Source: JAWKZG01 sp041396125 (GTDB taxonomy: Bacteria > Pseudomonadota > Gammaproteobacteria > Competibacterales > Competibacteraceae). From it: a stretch of DNA of 64,000 bases. The notes below the pieces were generated by a model. The model did not search any database. It had not been told where the DNA came from and was given only the letters and a program-made list of their open reading frames with translations. Location: positions 62,001 through 126,000 of the forward strand of contig JAWKZG010000004.1 of assembly GCA_041396125.1 (NCBI GenBank), in the 5' to 3' direction. Positions 18,575 to 28,212 of this stretch are shown one piece after another (the stretch's first letter is position 1; every line of letters begins with the position of its first letter). A program made the translations under genes and the position numbers.

Positions 18575-19378
18575 TTACAACTCCCCCAGCGGATCATCCG
18601 TTTTTGTTGCTGCCGTTGCCAATGGCACTACCCACCAGTCCCAGCGTTCCCACTGCCCCGCCAGCAGTGCTGCATATCCCGGCACGGCAGGCAAGCCACT
18701 GCATAATAGCAGACAGGGCGCGATATGCTCCGACCCTTGCGTCCACCACACGCTATAAGCCCCGAACGCACGCCGCAACAGCAGCGGGGTCAAGGTGGCA
18801 CGCAATTGGCGCAAGGTCGTAAGATCGGTTACCGGACAGCACCAGTTCTGTTTATTTGCGGCCGCCTCGACGGTGCTCTCACCGAGTTGCGGCGCGGCCA
18901 GCTGACTCACCTCGGTGGCATACTGCTCGAAATCCAGATCGTCTTCCAGACCTTGCAAAATCAGCGATTCGACCGACTCATACCAGCTTCGGGCCTGTTC
19001 AGCGAGCACCAGCGGCTCGACGGTATCCGGCAATAACGCAGTAATCGCCAAAGGAAAGTAACGCCCAACCCGGTCCACACTGGGAATCAGTACCCCGGCA
19101 ACGGCCTGTTCACCGCATAAACCGCCGCACAGCGCAAAACGCCAGACCGGACTGGTCAGATAGCTGCGCAGCCATTGCTCCCCCAACTGCTCGCGACTGC
19201 CCGCCAGTGCTTCTTGCAACCAGTCATCCCAGGGGTCGATAAAACTGCGCGGCAGATTGCGCTGTACAAAATCACCGCGTGCCGGCAGCTTGCCGTAGAA
19301 TCCCACACAGGCGGCAGGATCAGCGCTGGAAGGCACTGCGCTCGATGTGTCTTGGGGGTTTATAGGGTCTGTGGGCAC
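18575..19378 (-). CDS. tagF: T6SS-associated protein TagF
   Basis: 267 residues of the TagF/DUF2094 family. The family signature GFYGKLPARGDFVQRNLP lies near residues 26-43, followed by FIDPWDDWL and the SPVWRFAL core. TagF is a post-translational T6SS repressor that acts with the FHA protein in species with threonine phosphorylation control. Its start overlaps the 3' end of tssM by 19 bases, and pppA follows immediately. Confidence 0.9.
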   Translation of the reverse strand: MPTDPINPQDTSSAVPSSADPAACVGFYGKLPARGDFVQRNLPRSFIDPWDDWLQEALAGSREQLGEQWLRSYLTSPVWRFALCGGLCGEQAVAGVLIPSVDRVGRYFPLAITALLPDTVEPLVLAEQARSWYESVESLILQGLEDDLDFEQYATEVSQLAAPQLGESTVEAAANKQNWCCPVTDLTTLRQLRATLTPLLLRRAFGAYSVWWTQGSEHIAPCLLLCSGLPAVPGYAALLAGQWERWDWWVVPLATAATKTDDPLGEL

Positions 19379-22300
19379 CGGAAATCCTCCAGGCGTAACC
19401 GGAACGGATTGGGCACATTATCGGCCCGCAACTCCAACTGTGCATTGAAATTACCGGCCCGCAAACTCAGGCTGAACAGATTGTCTGCCAGTACCCGCAA
19501 ACGTACGCGGTCCAGCAGCCGGAACAGCGCCCAGGGGCCGTTTTCCTCGATAGTGATTGGCGGCGTTCCTCCCGCCGCTGGAAAAAACTGGACGCGCACC
19601 CGCCCGCCCTCACTGGCATTCGGCCATACCAGTGAACTGGCTTGCGATACACCCGGGGAAAAACTTACTGATTGACCGTTCATTTCCAGCAAAACCCGAC
19701 TTAGGGCCGGGTCTATTGAAACGGGTTGCAACTGGAAACGAACCGCAGGCTGGCGTCCACCTGTCGGGAAAAAAGCCTGCTTGATCTGGTCGCCGAATTG
19801 CAGCATCGCCAGCTTTTCTACCGGAACTCCCGGATTGTTATCAAAGGTTTTCCATTCCCAGCGCGCTTTGCTGGTATCCACAAATGCAGTAAATCGTTGA
19901 TCACCCTTATTAATAAAGGCATCAAGCACGCCGCCAGCGCCGAAAAACCGACCGAAATCACGCAGACTGATATCGTCCGGGCTATCGCTTACCAGCGGAT
20001 AGCGGTTGCGGAATGAGCGCTGACAAAACGATAAAACATCACGTCGCCAGATACTGTTCATATAAGCGCGAATGCCCTCGAACAAATAGATCGGAATCGG
20101 CTCGGTCAAACTCAGCAGCCAGCGGTTCAGTGGCGCCGGTTTATTGCGCGGTAACTGTTCCAGACGCGCCAGTGCCGTATTGGATGCCTCCTGATCCAGG
20201 ATACGCCCATCTTCTTTGGCTTTGGCCAGTGGTGCCAACAGCACAGCAACCTCGTCCAGTTCGCTTAGGAGTTTATCCAGTGCCGTAGGCGCATCACCCT
20301 GAGTCAGCTGGCCCAGGGTTTCCAGACAGTTCGGAACCGACTGCACCTGCTCGGCCACCGCCTGCACGATGGCGCGCAAGGGTGAGTTCGGGCTGGACAG
20401 TACATAGAATTTATCGATGGCATCCTGCAGCGCACCACTCGGCGCAGTGAGATCCAGGTCAGCCATTAAATTTTCCCACTGCGGGCAATATTCAGCCCAG
20501 TAGCGTTCCTGCACCGAAACCAGTTGCTGCTGCAATTGCTGGATGGGCAAAGGCGGAATATCCAGCACCCAGTCGCCTTGTGATAATTCATCGATGCGGG
20601 CTTGTGCGCGCGCCACAAACACCAGTTGCCCCGGTCTGGTGAAAATCCCCGCCACACCTTCATTAATCGGCGCGCCACTGAGACGGGTGAAAACCAGTGA
20701 GACATCCGTACCGCCGACTTCACTGATGCGAAACGGCGCAATACCGTAATCGGCGTTGCGCAACTGCTGGTACAACTGCTCGGCATTGAGTTGCTGGGGC
20801 AGGCGGTCGCGAGCTTTTTTGATCAGCTCAGTATCGGGAAACAGCGGCGCGGTCTCGGGCAGGGTTTCCAGTAACGCATTGAGATGAACCTGCAAGTGCA
20901 CGCGCTGATCTTCCGTAAGACTGGCATCCTGACGCCACTGCTCAGCAAACCAGTTACTGAGAAAATCCGCTTCCAGAGGTCGTTCCTGCACGCTGCGATC
21001 CAGCATTAAATACGCTTTCAGCGCATCGTATAACTCGACCCCGACATCGGCTTGCTGCAGCAAATCCTGAATACGCCGTTCAGCCTGCAAAAACAGACGC
21101 GAAAACAAAGCCCGTTCCAGCAGATTACGATAGGCCGTATGGGCACTGGTCCCCATTTTGTCGCCTTGATACAAGCCCAGCCGCAACCAGATCGGCGCAC
21201 GTTCCAGCTCGCCGGTCGCCCCCGGTACGGCACGCGCCTGGTCCAGCAAATCCAGTACGGCTACCGGTTCGCGCTGCTCGGGTTTAATCTCTGCTGCCGT
21301 TGCATTTATCGCAGCAGTACGACTGTTGATATCAGCCACCAGCGCCTGGTTATAACGATAACTATTAAACCAGACACCGGCTGCAGCCAGCACCACCAGC
21401 ACCACCGCAATATAGGCACTGGCCTTGAGCATGCGGCGACGGCGCAGCATCCGCAGATTGGTGCCGGCCAGCCCGGACTCCTGGAATATCACGCTGAGAA
21501 ACAGGCGGTTGAGAAAGTAGCTACGACCGCTGCCGGAAAAGCTGGGTAACAACTGCCGGCCTATACCGAACGTAGCAGCCAGCGAGCCCATCAGGCGATC
21601 AATCGGATTGCCTTCCTGCGTACCACTGGTGAAATATACGCCGCGCAGCAGGCTGCGTTCCTCGAAACGGTTTGGCTGAAAGACCTCGTCCAGAAATTGT
21701 TTCGCCAGATTTTTCAGCGCGCTGAACTGCTGCGGAAAAATATAGATCAGATCGCGCCGCTGCGAGTCACGCTCGTCCTGCAGGCGCTTCAGCAAGCGCA
21801 TATTGAGTCGCTCTTCCAGCAGCTGAAATTCATCCAGAAAATGCTCGACGACCGGCTCACCTTCGGTTTTGAGATCGTCCACCGGAAAGGTCATACCCCA
21901 GACCTGGGCGCGCTCTTCCTTGCTGAGATCGTCGAAAAACTCCATGCAGCCAGCGATCAGATCAGCCTTGGTGAAAAGCACATAAATGGGAAACCGGATA
22001 CCGAGTTGTTCGTGCAATTCCTGAATACGCCGGCGAATAGTCTGGGCTTCCTCGGCACGTTCGGTTTCGCTTTTCTGCATCAGATCGGACAGACTGATAG
22101 CAACCATGACACCGTTGATAGGACGCTGACGACGGTGTTTTTTGAGCAACTCCAGAAACTTTGTCCAGGCTGCACTATCCACTGATTGATGACTGTCCTG
22201 AGTGGTGTAGCGACCAGCCGTATCCAGCAAGACGGCATGGTCGGTGAACCACCAGTCACAGTTCCGGGTACCGCCAACACCCTTGATTTTATTGGTACCC

Positions 22301-22767
22301 AGACGCTTGGCCAGCGGGAAATTCAGACCCGAGTTGATCAGCGCCGTCGTTTTGCCTGAACCCGGCGGGCCGATGATCACATACCAGGGCAACTGATAAA
22401 GCGTCTCGCCTTTACCTTTGCCAAGCTTGGCTTTTTTCAGCTCGGCCAGCGCCTGATCGAATAATTTGTTAAGCGTTGCGATCTCTTCTTCGGTTTGTAT
22501 CTGGGTCGAGTCTTTTTCGGTTTTGGCCAGATCCTCGGCCATCTTGCGGTTTTTGCGCCGAGCCAGTAAAGACTTGATCATCATATACAGCGCAAACAGC
22601 ACGATTACGATGATCGCGGCAATAATCCGGTTTCGTTGGGAAGTCAGCGGGTTATAACCGCTGATGCTCAATAAAGGACCCAGTGTCCACAACAAAGCAA
22701 TGATGATAACCGCACCCGCCAGCGAGCTTAAAAAGGGCAGTCTGAGTAATGCTAATAATCCGGTCAT
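19360..22767 (-). CDS. tssM: T6SS membrane complex protein TssM (IcmF)
   Basis: 1135 residues. Two hydrophobic segments near residues 16-35 and 48-64, a cytoplasmic GTPase-like domain with an intact Walker A (GPPGSGKT, 133-140) and DTAGRY motif, then a third membrane segment around 445-465 and a large periplasmic part ending in the TssM C-terminal beta domain. Together with TssL (and normally TssJ) it forms the trans-envelope channel. Gap to tssL is 20 bp; tagF overlaps its end. Confidence 0.95.
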   Translation of the reverse strand: MTGLLALLRLPFLSSLAGAVIIIALLWTLGPLLSISGYNPLTSQRNRIIAAIIVIVLFALYMMIKSLLARRKNRKMAEDLAKTEKDSTQIQTEEEIATLNKLFDQALAELKKAKLGKGKGETLYQLPWYVIIGPPGSGKTTALINSGLNFPLAKRLGTNKIKGVGGTRNCDWWFTDHAVLLDTAGRYTTQDSHQSVDSAAWTKFLELLKKHRRQRPINGVMVAISLSDLMQKSETERAEEAQTIRRRIQELHEQLGIRFPIYVLFTKADLIAGCMEFFDDLSKEERAQVWGMTFPVDDLKTEGEPVVEHFLDEFQLLEERLNMRLLKRLQDERDSQRRDLIYIFPQQFSALKNLAKQFLDEVFQPNRFEERSLLRGVYFTSGTQEGNPIDRLMGSLAATFGIGRQLLPSFSGSGRSYFLNRLFLSVIFQESGLAGTNLRMLRRRRMLKASAYIAVVLVVLAAAGVWFNSYRYNQALVADINSRTAAINATAAEIKPEQREPVAVLDLLDQARAVPGATGELERAPIWLRLGLYQGDKMGTSAHTAYRNLLERALFSRLFLQAERRIQDLLQQADVGVELYDALKAYLMLDRSVQERPLEADFLSNWFAEQWRQDASLTEDQRVHLQVHLNALLETLPETAPLFPDTELIKKARDRLPQQLNAEQLYQQLRNADYGIAPFRISEVGGTDVSLVFTRLSGAPINEGVAGIFTRPGQLVFVARAQARIDELSQGDWVLDIPPLPIQQLQQQLVSVQERYWAEYCPQWENLMADLDLTAPSGALQDAIDKFYVLSSPNSPLRAIVQAVAEQVQSVPNCLETLGQLTQGDAPTALDKLLSELDEVAVLLAPLAKAKEDGRILDQEASNTALARLEQLPRNKPAPLNRWLLSLTEPIPIYLFEGIRAYMNSIWRRDVLSFCQRSFRNRYPLVSDSPDDISLRDFGRFFGAGGVLDAFINKGDQRFTAFVDTSKARWEWKTFDNNPGVPVEKLAMLQFGDQIKQAFFPTGGRQPAVRFQLQPVSIDPALSRVLLEMNGQSVSFSPGVSQASSLVWPNASEGGRVRVQFFPAAGGTPPITIEENGPWALFRLLDRVRLRVLADNLFSLSLRAGNFNAQLELRADNVPNPFRLRLEDFRCPQTL

Positions 22768-22787
22768 AGCGGTAATTTATCTTCTTG

Positions 22788-24152
22788 TCAGATAACGACG
22801 TGTGGGTATAACACCATGATGACCACGCGCCGGTTACGTGCGCGCCCTTCCGGCGTACTATTGTCCGCCACCGGTTCATTTTCGCCGCGCCCTTCGGCCC
22901 GAAAACGCTTGGCATTACCGATTTGATCGACCAGCACTGCCATAACCGCCTCGGCGCGTCGCTGCGAAAGCTCCGCGTTGGAGACAAAACGCCCCGGTAC
23001 ATTGTCGGTGTGGCCTGTGACCAGAATACGGCTGGTGGTATTACTCAGAGTGTCCCGGATAATGGTTCCGATACGGTTTAATAACTGCCGAAATTCGGGA
23101 TCGACATCCCACTTGCCGGAAGCGAATAAACCACCACAACTGGGGTTGGTGCTGATAAAGGTGCCAACCGTCTGTTTTTGCGCACCCTGCCCGATCACGA
23201 CATCGCCGGTATTCAGACAGTTTTCGGATAACAACCGTTGGCGCAGCAGCTGATGTTCGTCCTGCGGTGGCGGCGGCGGCTCGGGCTGCTCAAAAAACTG
23301 CACAACCGGCCGGGTCGGGATATCACCGCGCACGGCCTGTAATTGCGCAAAAACAGGGTCGGCCACACTGTTCAGACGCAAGTTAAGCGCAATGAACAAC
23401 AACGTCAGCAGTAATAACCCGAAGACCAGCACCACCCATAACGGCACATTGCGGATAATCGGGTTTTGCTTGTCGATCACGCCGCGCCAATGCGGGGAAA
23501 GTGCCGGTTCGAAATCATCCTGCAAGCTACGCAGCGTTCGATACAGCTGCTCACGCCGTTCTTCCAGCTCGCCCTGCCGGTCATAAACTCTATAGCCGCC
23601 TTTAAACCCCAGGGCCAGGCAGATATACATCAGCTCCAGCAGCTCGCGATTATTGCTGGGGTCTTGCAGCAGCCGATCCAGTAATTTGAAAAACTCGTCC
23701 CCCGCCCATTCTTTCCTGAAGAACGTGCCCTGCAGGGTTTTCTGCGCCCAGCCAAACTGCTGACTCCAGGGCGTATTCAGAATAATATCGTCCAGCGTGG
23801 CGCACAGAACGTAACGGGCACGGGTCAATGTCTGCTCGTCAAATTCACCCAGCTGACGCGCTTTACTTTCAAACGCCTGGATCTCCTGCACCAGCTGCCG
23901 TTGCAGACTCGCCACATCGGGATGCGAGTGCGTATTCTTCAGGCCGGCCACCAAGTCCAGCAATGGTGCAGCCGCCGTTTCCAGCGGACTTAGCCCTTTT
24001 CGCTCAGGCAAGTCCACCGGGCTGACCGGCGTCGCCGAGCGATCTGGCTGCGGTGCCTGTGATGGCTGCGCGCGCCGGCCACCACCAGGAATCGGTTTCA
24101 GGATGGTGGCTTCGCCTTCATCAAAATCGGCAAATGGATCGTCGTGATTCAC
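22788..24152 (-). CDS. tssL: T6SS membrane protein TssL (DotU) with OmpA-like peptidoglycan-binding domain
   Basis: 454 residues. An acidic, Pro-rich N-terminus precedes the cytoplasmic DotU domain (LDDIILNTPWSQQFGW, ELLELMYICLALGFKGGYRV). One transmembrane helix follows (WVVLVFGLLLLTLLFIAL, about 238-255). A Pro-rich PEPPPPP linker leads to an OmpA/MotB domain with GHTDNVP at 380 and ELSQRRAEAV. This is the evolved TssL type that anchors to peptidoglycan itself, which fits the apparent lack of a separate anchor gene here. Confidence 0.95.
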   Translation of the reverse strand: MNHDDPFADFDEGEATILKPIPGGGRRAQPSQAPQPDRSATPVSPVDLPERKGLSPLETAAAPLLDLVAGLKNTHSHPDVASLQRQLVQEIQAFESKARQLGEFDEQTLTRARYVLCATLDDIILNTPWSQQFGWAQKTLQGTFFRKEWAGDEFFKLLDRLLQDPSNNRELLELMYICLALGFKGGYRVYDRQGELEERREQLYRTLRSLQDDFEPALSPHWRGVIDKQNPIIRNVPLWVVLVFGLLLLTLLFIALNLRLNSVADPVFAQLQAVRGDIPTRPVVQFFEQPEPPPPPQDEHQLLRQRLLSENCLNTGDVVIGQGAQKQTVGTFISTNPSCGGLFASGKWDVDPEFRQLLNRIGTIIRDTLSNTTSRILVTGHTDNVPGRFVSNAELSQRRAEAVMAVLVDQIGNAKRFRAEGRGENEPVADNSTPEGRARNRRVVIMVLYPHVVI

Positions 24153-24181
24153 GCTTTATACCTCTAGAGCCATTGGCCGGT

Positions 24182-25516
24182 TTATCCTTTGATTGCCCAA
24201 AATGCCATATCCAGACCCGGAAAATTGCCAGACACATGAAAAGCAAACCCGCCCGAGTTGGCCATTTGCTTCCAGTGTTCACCACTTTTGGCCAATTCAA
24301 AGTAAGTGGTACCGGCATGGTATGGAATCTGGCGCGGTGCAACGGGTAACGGTCGCAGCTCAATACCTGGTAGCGCCGCAGTGACCAGTTGCCGGATATG
24401 CTCAACCGGACCTATCTTGAGTTGTCGCGGAAACTGCTTCAGCAGATTTTCCACCGGAATATCCGCCCGCACGGCGAGTATAAATATTGCGCCACTGAGC
24501 AGACTGCGATCGGTAATCGCGGAAACGTGGATGCCGTATTTGCGTTCCTGCAATGGTAATTGAATCGCGTTTTGCTCCAGCACCATGCTGAGCGACTGTC
24601 GCAGTTCCTGCATCAGAGACTGAAACGTATTTTTCAGATCATCGTGATCATACACAGGAAAGCTGGCCGGACGTTTGGAACGATTGGTAAAGGTTGCCAT
24701 CTCGCCCGCCAGTTGCAGCCCGTTGCGAAACAAGCCTTCCGGGTGCAGATCGCTCATCGATGCCAGATGGGCAAACAGCGGTTCAAACCGGTTAACGGTT
24801 TGCAGCAGGAGGAAGTCGGCAATTTCTGCTACCCCGCCCCGGCCGGATGCGGTGACGCGCCCCGCCAATGCCTCACCGCGCTGGTGCAGCAGGCCATGCA
24901 GCTCATTGAGAAAACCGCTGAGCAACGGGCTGGCACGACAATCCAGACACGGCGGGATAAACTGCCGATCCAGCACAACGGTTTGATCGCTGCGCTTTTC
25001 GACCACCCGGCCTACGCTGATCCCCGAATATTCGCGCAGATCGCCGCGACGCGGAAGCAGGCGCAGGCGTCGTCGGCCAATTTCAATTTGTACCGCGCTG
25101 TCAAAACCCGCGTTATTGTCCCGGATTTCGTATTCAACCGTGCGATGCCGTGCGACCGACTCCAGGCCTGTCTCGCGGTCAGCATCAGCGGCGCCAGGCC
25201 GGCGGATGGACATCGCCAGCATGATTTCCGTGTCCCGCAGATCATCGTCAATCTCCAGCGGAATCGGCGGTTCGTCATCATCCGGAATGCTGATCGGTGT
25301 GCCATCCGGCAAAATAGCCACACAACGCGCAACAGCCAGCTTGCCCAGATTTAACGCATCCTGATCAAGTTCAAGCTCAACAACCCCCCAGTCGTAAGGC
25401 CGCAAATGATCGCTGCGGGCTTTCACCAAAGTTTCGATATACCGTTCTTGCTGCTGAAAGTGCTGGGGCCTGAGAAACATCCCCTCGGTCCAGACGACTT
25501 TATTATTCCAGGACAT
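24182..25516 (-). CDS. tssK: T6SS baseplate protein TssK
   Basis: 444 residues with the canonical opening MSWNNKVVWTEGMFLRPQHF and, near the end, the ELAKSGEHWKQM and FPGLDMAFWAIKG segments of the family. TssK trimers link the baseplate to the TssL/TssM membrane complex. Located between tagH and tssL. In many related clusters a tssJ lipoprotein gene sits just before tssK, but only 74 bp separate tssK from tagH here. Confidence 0.95.
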   Translation of the reverse strand: MSWNNKVVWTEGMFLRPQHFQQQERYIETLVKARSDHLRPYDWGVVELELDQDALNLGKLAVARCVAILPDGTPISIPDDDEPPIPLEIDDDLRDTEIMLAMSIRRPGAADADRETGLESVARHRTVEYEIRDNNAGFDSAVQIEIGRRRLRLLPRRGDLREYSGISVGRVVEKRSDQTVVLDRQFIPPCLDCRASPLLSGFLNELHGLLHQRGEALAGRVTASGRGGVAEIADFLLLQTVNRFEPLFAHLASMSDLHPEGLFRNGLQLAGEMATFTNRSKRPASFPVYDHDDLKNTFQSLMQELRQSLSMVLEQNAIQLPLQERKYGIHVSAITDRSLLSGAIFILAVRADIPVENLLKQFPRQLKIGPVEHIRQLVTAALPGIELRPLPVAPRQIPYHAGTTYFELAKSGEHWKQMANSGGFAFHVSGNFPGLDMAFWAIKG

Positions 25517-25590
25517 AAAAAACCTTTTGTGGCAAATACCATGAATTGCGTTAATACAATTCTATAACCCTTTTCTATAATCCCACGACC

Positions 25591-27402
25591 TCAGGACTCA
25601 CGATTCTGACTCAATTTTTGCAACTGAATCTGATAGGCACGGGAAAATTCTTTACGGAACAGCTCCTGGAAATCATCTTCAGCCTTAGCGGCAATTTTGC
25701 TGTAAAGCGCGGTAAATGCATCCCAGTGACGGGCTTTACGCCCGCCTGCCAACAAATTTGACCAAGTCGAATTCTGTCCCAGTTCCTGCTCCAGCCGAGC
25801 CGGATCAAAGGCTGCCAAAAGGTGCGTAAGGGCAGCCTGCATACCGGCCATGACTGCCAGTTCATGCGCCCGCAAATCATCAAAGCCCTCGTCGATCGCC
25901 TGATCGGCAGGAATCCAGGTTTTATCCCGCCGTAACAACATAGCATGCATGGCATCATCCACCGTCGGCAGAATCTTCAGGGGATTATTCTGAATCGGCC
26001 CAACCATTGTCCGCTCTATGTGAAATTCATTTTTAATGTTGCCGCGCGCCCGCAATAATTCCATCATCCCCTGCGCCGTCTGGCGAAAAACCTGCCCCAT
26101 AGTGTGTAACAGCTTTTGCGCATCCGGTTCGCTCAATGCCACAGCAGGCATACCGGCCCCCTGCAGGAATGTCTGCGCCGCCAGCGCATAGCTGGCTGCC
26201 TGAGCATTGCCAGCCGCCATATTAGGCGCACTGGCCGGTAATTCAGCGGCAGCCGGTGTCGCGGGGGAGACTGGAGGCGCTGTCGTTTGCGGTGGCGGGG
26301 CAGCGGCAACGGGCGCGGCGGGAGCAGGTTTCAACGGTGGAGCAGCAGCCGGCACCGGCTCGACAAATACCGGAATCTGCTCGGTGTAAGTCGCAGACTC
26401 GGGTTCTTCGACCTTGTCTTCTTCGTATCCGTCGTCTTCGTTCAGGTCAACAAAAGGATCCAGTTCTGATTCCGCCGGGCCTTCTTCCCCTTTTGCCTCG
26501 GGAAAAACCTCGGCCGGTGGCTGCCAGGGAGTATTGTGGGGGGTATCGGGGGGGGCCGTCGGTAATAATGGCTCATCGATACCGGCGAAGTCATCGGGTA
26601 AATCATCGACGGGCTGGATATCGTCTTCCTTGATCAGACGCTGGATCAGTGAGTCTTCCCAGTCATCCGGGATCGCCGCCTGGGACGGCGCAGGCGCTTC
26701 CTCTGCAGCCGGACCTGAGTCAAGGCCCAACTCGTCCACCGGAGACCCCTGAACAGCCTGATCAGAAACAGACTGAGGGGGTGGCATAGAGGCATCCAGA
26801 ATGGCTTTCGGCGGTTGGAAAAACTCCCGGTCAGAAGGCAGATGGTCGGGTTCGGAATACTGCCCCCATGACGGTTCAGCCTGATCCTGGGCGTCAGCAT
26901 CCAAACCCAGTGGATCTTCGTCGTCAGCCATACTGTCAGGCGGCGCTATCTCGTTGAAACCGGCATCGAAATCAGCCGCTGCGCCAGCCTGTTGCCCACC
27001 CCATTGCGGCTCTGGCTCGTCCATGTCCAAAAAATCCGGTTCGGCAACGGGAATCGCCCCTGGCGTCTGCTTAACTGGAGCATCGCCCAGCGCAACAGTA
27101 ATTTCATAATCGCCCAGCGAGATGACATCCTGCGCATTCAGCCTGACACTATTACCGCGGCCAAGGCGCTGCTCCGAATGGTTGATAAAAACCCCATTCG
27201 TACTGGTATCCGTAAGGTAATAACCATCATCGCGGCGATCAATACAACAATGGCTTTTCGACAGAATCATCTCAGGATCAGGTAACACCCAATCATTATC
27301 GGGTGCCCGGCCTAGCGTCAATCGCCCCTGATCCAGGGTTTTAGCCGTATCCTGCTCCAGTGAAGTTTGGTGGTAGCTGGTAATCGTTAACGTTAATGCC
27401 AT
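25591..27402 (-). CDS. tagH: T6SS FHA-domain protein TagH
   Basis: 603 residues in three parts. An FHA domain occupies about 25-95 (LGRAPDNDW, ILSKSHCCI and DTSTNGVFI supply the phosphothreonine-binding residues). A long acidic and Pro/Ala-rich disordered linker spans about 130-400, including a PAAAPPLKPAPAAP-type stretch. A helical C-terminal TagH/ImpI domain covers about 410-603. This is the phosphorylation-dependent switch protein dephosphorylated by PppA. First gene of the leftward operon; a complex 810 bp spacer separates it from tssA. Confidence 0.9.
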   Translation of the reverse strand: MALTLTITSYHQTSLEQDTAKTLDQGRLTLGRAPDNDWVLPDPEMILSKSHCCIDRRDDGYYLTDTSTNGVFINHSEQRLGRGNSVRLNAQDVISLGDYEITVALGDAPVKQTPGAIPVAEPDFLDMDEPEPQWGGQQAGAAADFDAGFNEIAPPDSMADDEDPLGLDADAQDQAEPSWGQYSEPDHLPSDREFFQPPKAILDASMPPPQSVSDQAVQGSPVDELGLDSGPAAEEAPAPSQAAIPDDWEDSLIQRLIKEDDIQPVDDLPDDFAGIDEPLLPTAPPDTPHNTPWQPPAEVFPEAKGEEGPAESELDPFVDLNEDDGYEEDKVEEPESATYTEQIPVFVEPVPAAAPPLKPAPAAPVAAAPPPQTTAPPVSPATPAAAELPASAPNMAAGNAQAASYALAAQTFLQGAGMPAVALSEPDAQKLLHTMGQVFRQTAQGMMELLRARGNIKNEFHIERTMVGPIQNNPLKILPTVDDAMHAMLLRRDKTWIPADQAIDEGFDDLRAHELAVMAGMQAALTHLLAAFDPARLEQELGQNSTWSNLLAGGRKARHWDAFTALYSKIAAKAEDDFQELFRKEFSRAYQIQLQKLSQNRES

Positions 27403-27428
27403 AACACTCGCTCAGTCTTCATTTCATC

Positions 27429-27470
27429 AGGCTGGCTTCATTGCAGGCTGGCTTCATTGCAGGCTGGCTT
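27429..27470. repeat. 16-bp tandem repeat, 2.6 copies
   Basis: AGGCTGGCTTCATTGC is repeated exactly at 27429-27444 and 27445-27460, followed by the first 10 bases again. It lies 27-70 bp upstream of the tagH start codon, probably in its 5' untranslated region or promoter. Confidence 0.8.
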
Positions 27471-27505
27471 AACTCCAAGTCAACTTGCAGAATGGCCAGC
27501 TCGCA

Positions 27506-27554
27506 GCATGGGTTAATTTGACCCATGCGACCATTAACCGGGCCATAATGGCCC
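27506..27554. promoter_or_regulatory. Nested inverted repeats upstream of tagH
   Basis: GCATGGGT/ACCCATGC form an 8-7-8 inverted repeat (27506-27528). GGTTAAT (27511-27517) can pair instead with ATTAACC (27533-27539). GGGCCAT-A-ATGGCCC (27540-27554) is a 7-1-7 palindrome. The first two are mutually exclusive as RNA folds. Could be operators or an RNA switch; no regulator can be named. Confidence 0.5.
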
Positions 27555-28050
27555 TCTTTTCAGTTCGCCCGGTTGCTGAAAAGAACATAGCCAACTTGCC
27601 CCTTACTTACAACTCCTAACGCTTGATCCCTTAGCTGCCATAGCGCCGAATACTTTTTTGACGCCAGTGAAATCGCTCCTGAATATGTATACCCGGATTA
27701 ATTCCAGTATTAAATATTAAAAGCATATTTTATACCGAACGCTCGAAGCATCTGACGAATAGTCTTTTGGCTTTGGTATCCCACCTAACTTAGGCAGTTG
27801 CAACGACAACAGACTCTAAACAAATAAAGCGGCTACGAGGCCCGATAGTCCAGCATTTTTCCTGCAATTCCCGGTTTGTACCGCAAGCCACCGAAATTTC
27901 ACCCGTGTACGAGGTTTACAAATAACAAATTGTCTACTAATTATAGACAGCACCCACGGGAACGCTGTTTAAACCCCGAACAAAATAAGTGAACAGCCTC
28001 CAACAGCTTCAGGTAAAAATTATAAAAAATTGAATTCAAGGACTATTATT

Positions 28051-28101
28051 ATGATTTCTGATGTTTATTATAATAATCTCAGTACTGGGTTTTGGCCTTA
28101 A
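28051..28101 (+). CDS. Possible 16-residue leader peptide before tssA
   Basis: ATG 28051 is preceded by AAGGA at a spacing of eight bases and encodes 16 residues (MISDVYYNNLSTGFWP) before TAA. A bulged hairpin begins three bases after the stop and tssA starts 111 bp later. The size is small enough to occur by chance; the well-placed ribosome site is the only support. Confidence 0.25.
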   Translation: MISDVYYNNLSTGFWP

Positions 28102-28212
28102 CTCCCGACCTGTCGCTTGCTGTTGCTGGACAGCGGGTAGAAGTTATGGTTCTGTTTAAGGTTGGAAGGATAGCTGTTTAAGCGTGGATTCTTATAAGGT
28201 GATGGAGACCGG

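Larger units (their letters stand above)
27403..28212. other. 810 bp divergent spacer between the two T6SS operons
   Basis: No protein gene of normal size is visible. From left to right it holds a 16-bp tandem repeat (27429-27470), nested inverted repeats (27506-27554), an AT-rich middle, a possible short leader frame (28051-28101) and a bulged hairpin (28104-28137, CCCG/CTGTC pairing with GACAG/CGGG). tssA has GGAG shortly before ATG 28213. I see no convincing sigma-54 promoter here. Confidence 0.6.

Noticed and set aside
27493..27508. Possible sigma-54 promoter TGGCCAGCTCGCAGCA before tssA
   Set aside because: Only the GG-N10-GC spacing fits; the -24 and -12 words match poorly and tssA is 700 bp away.
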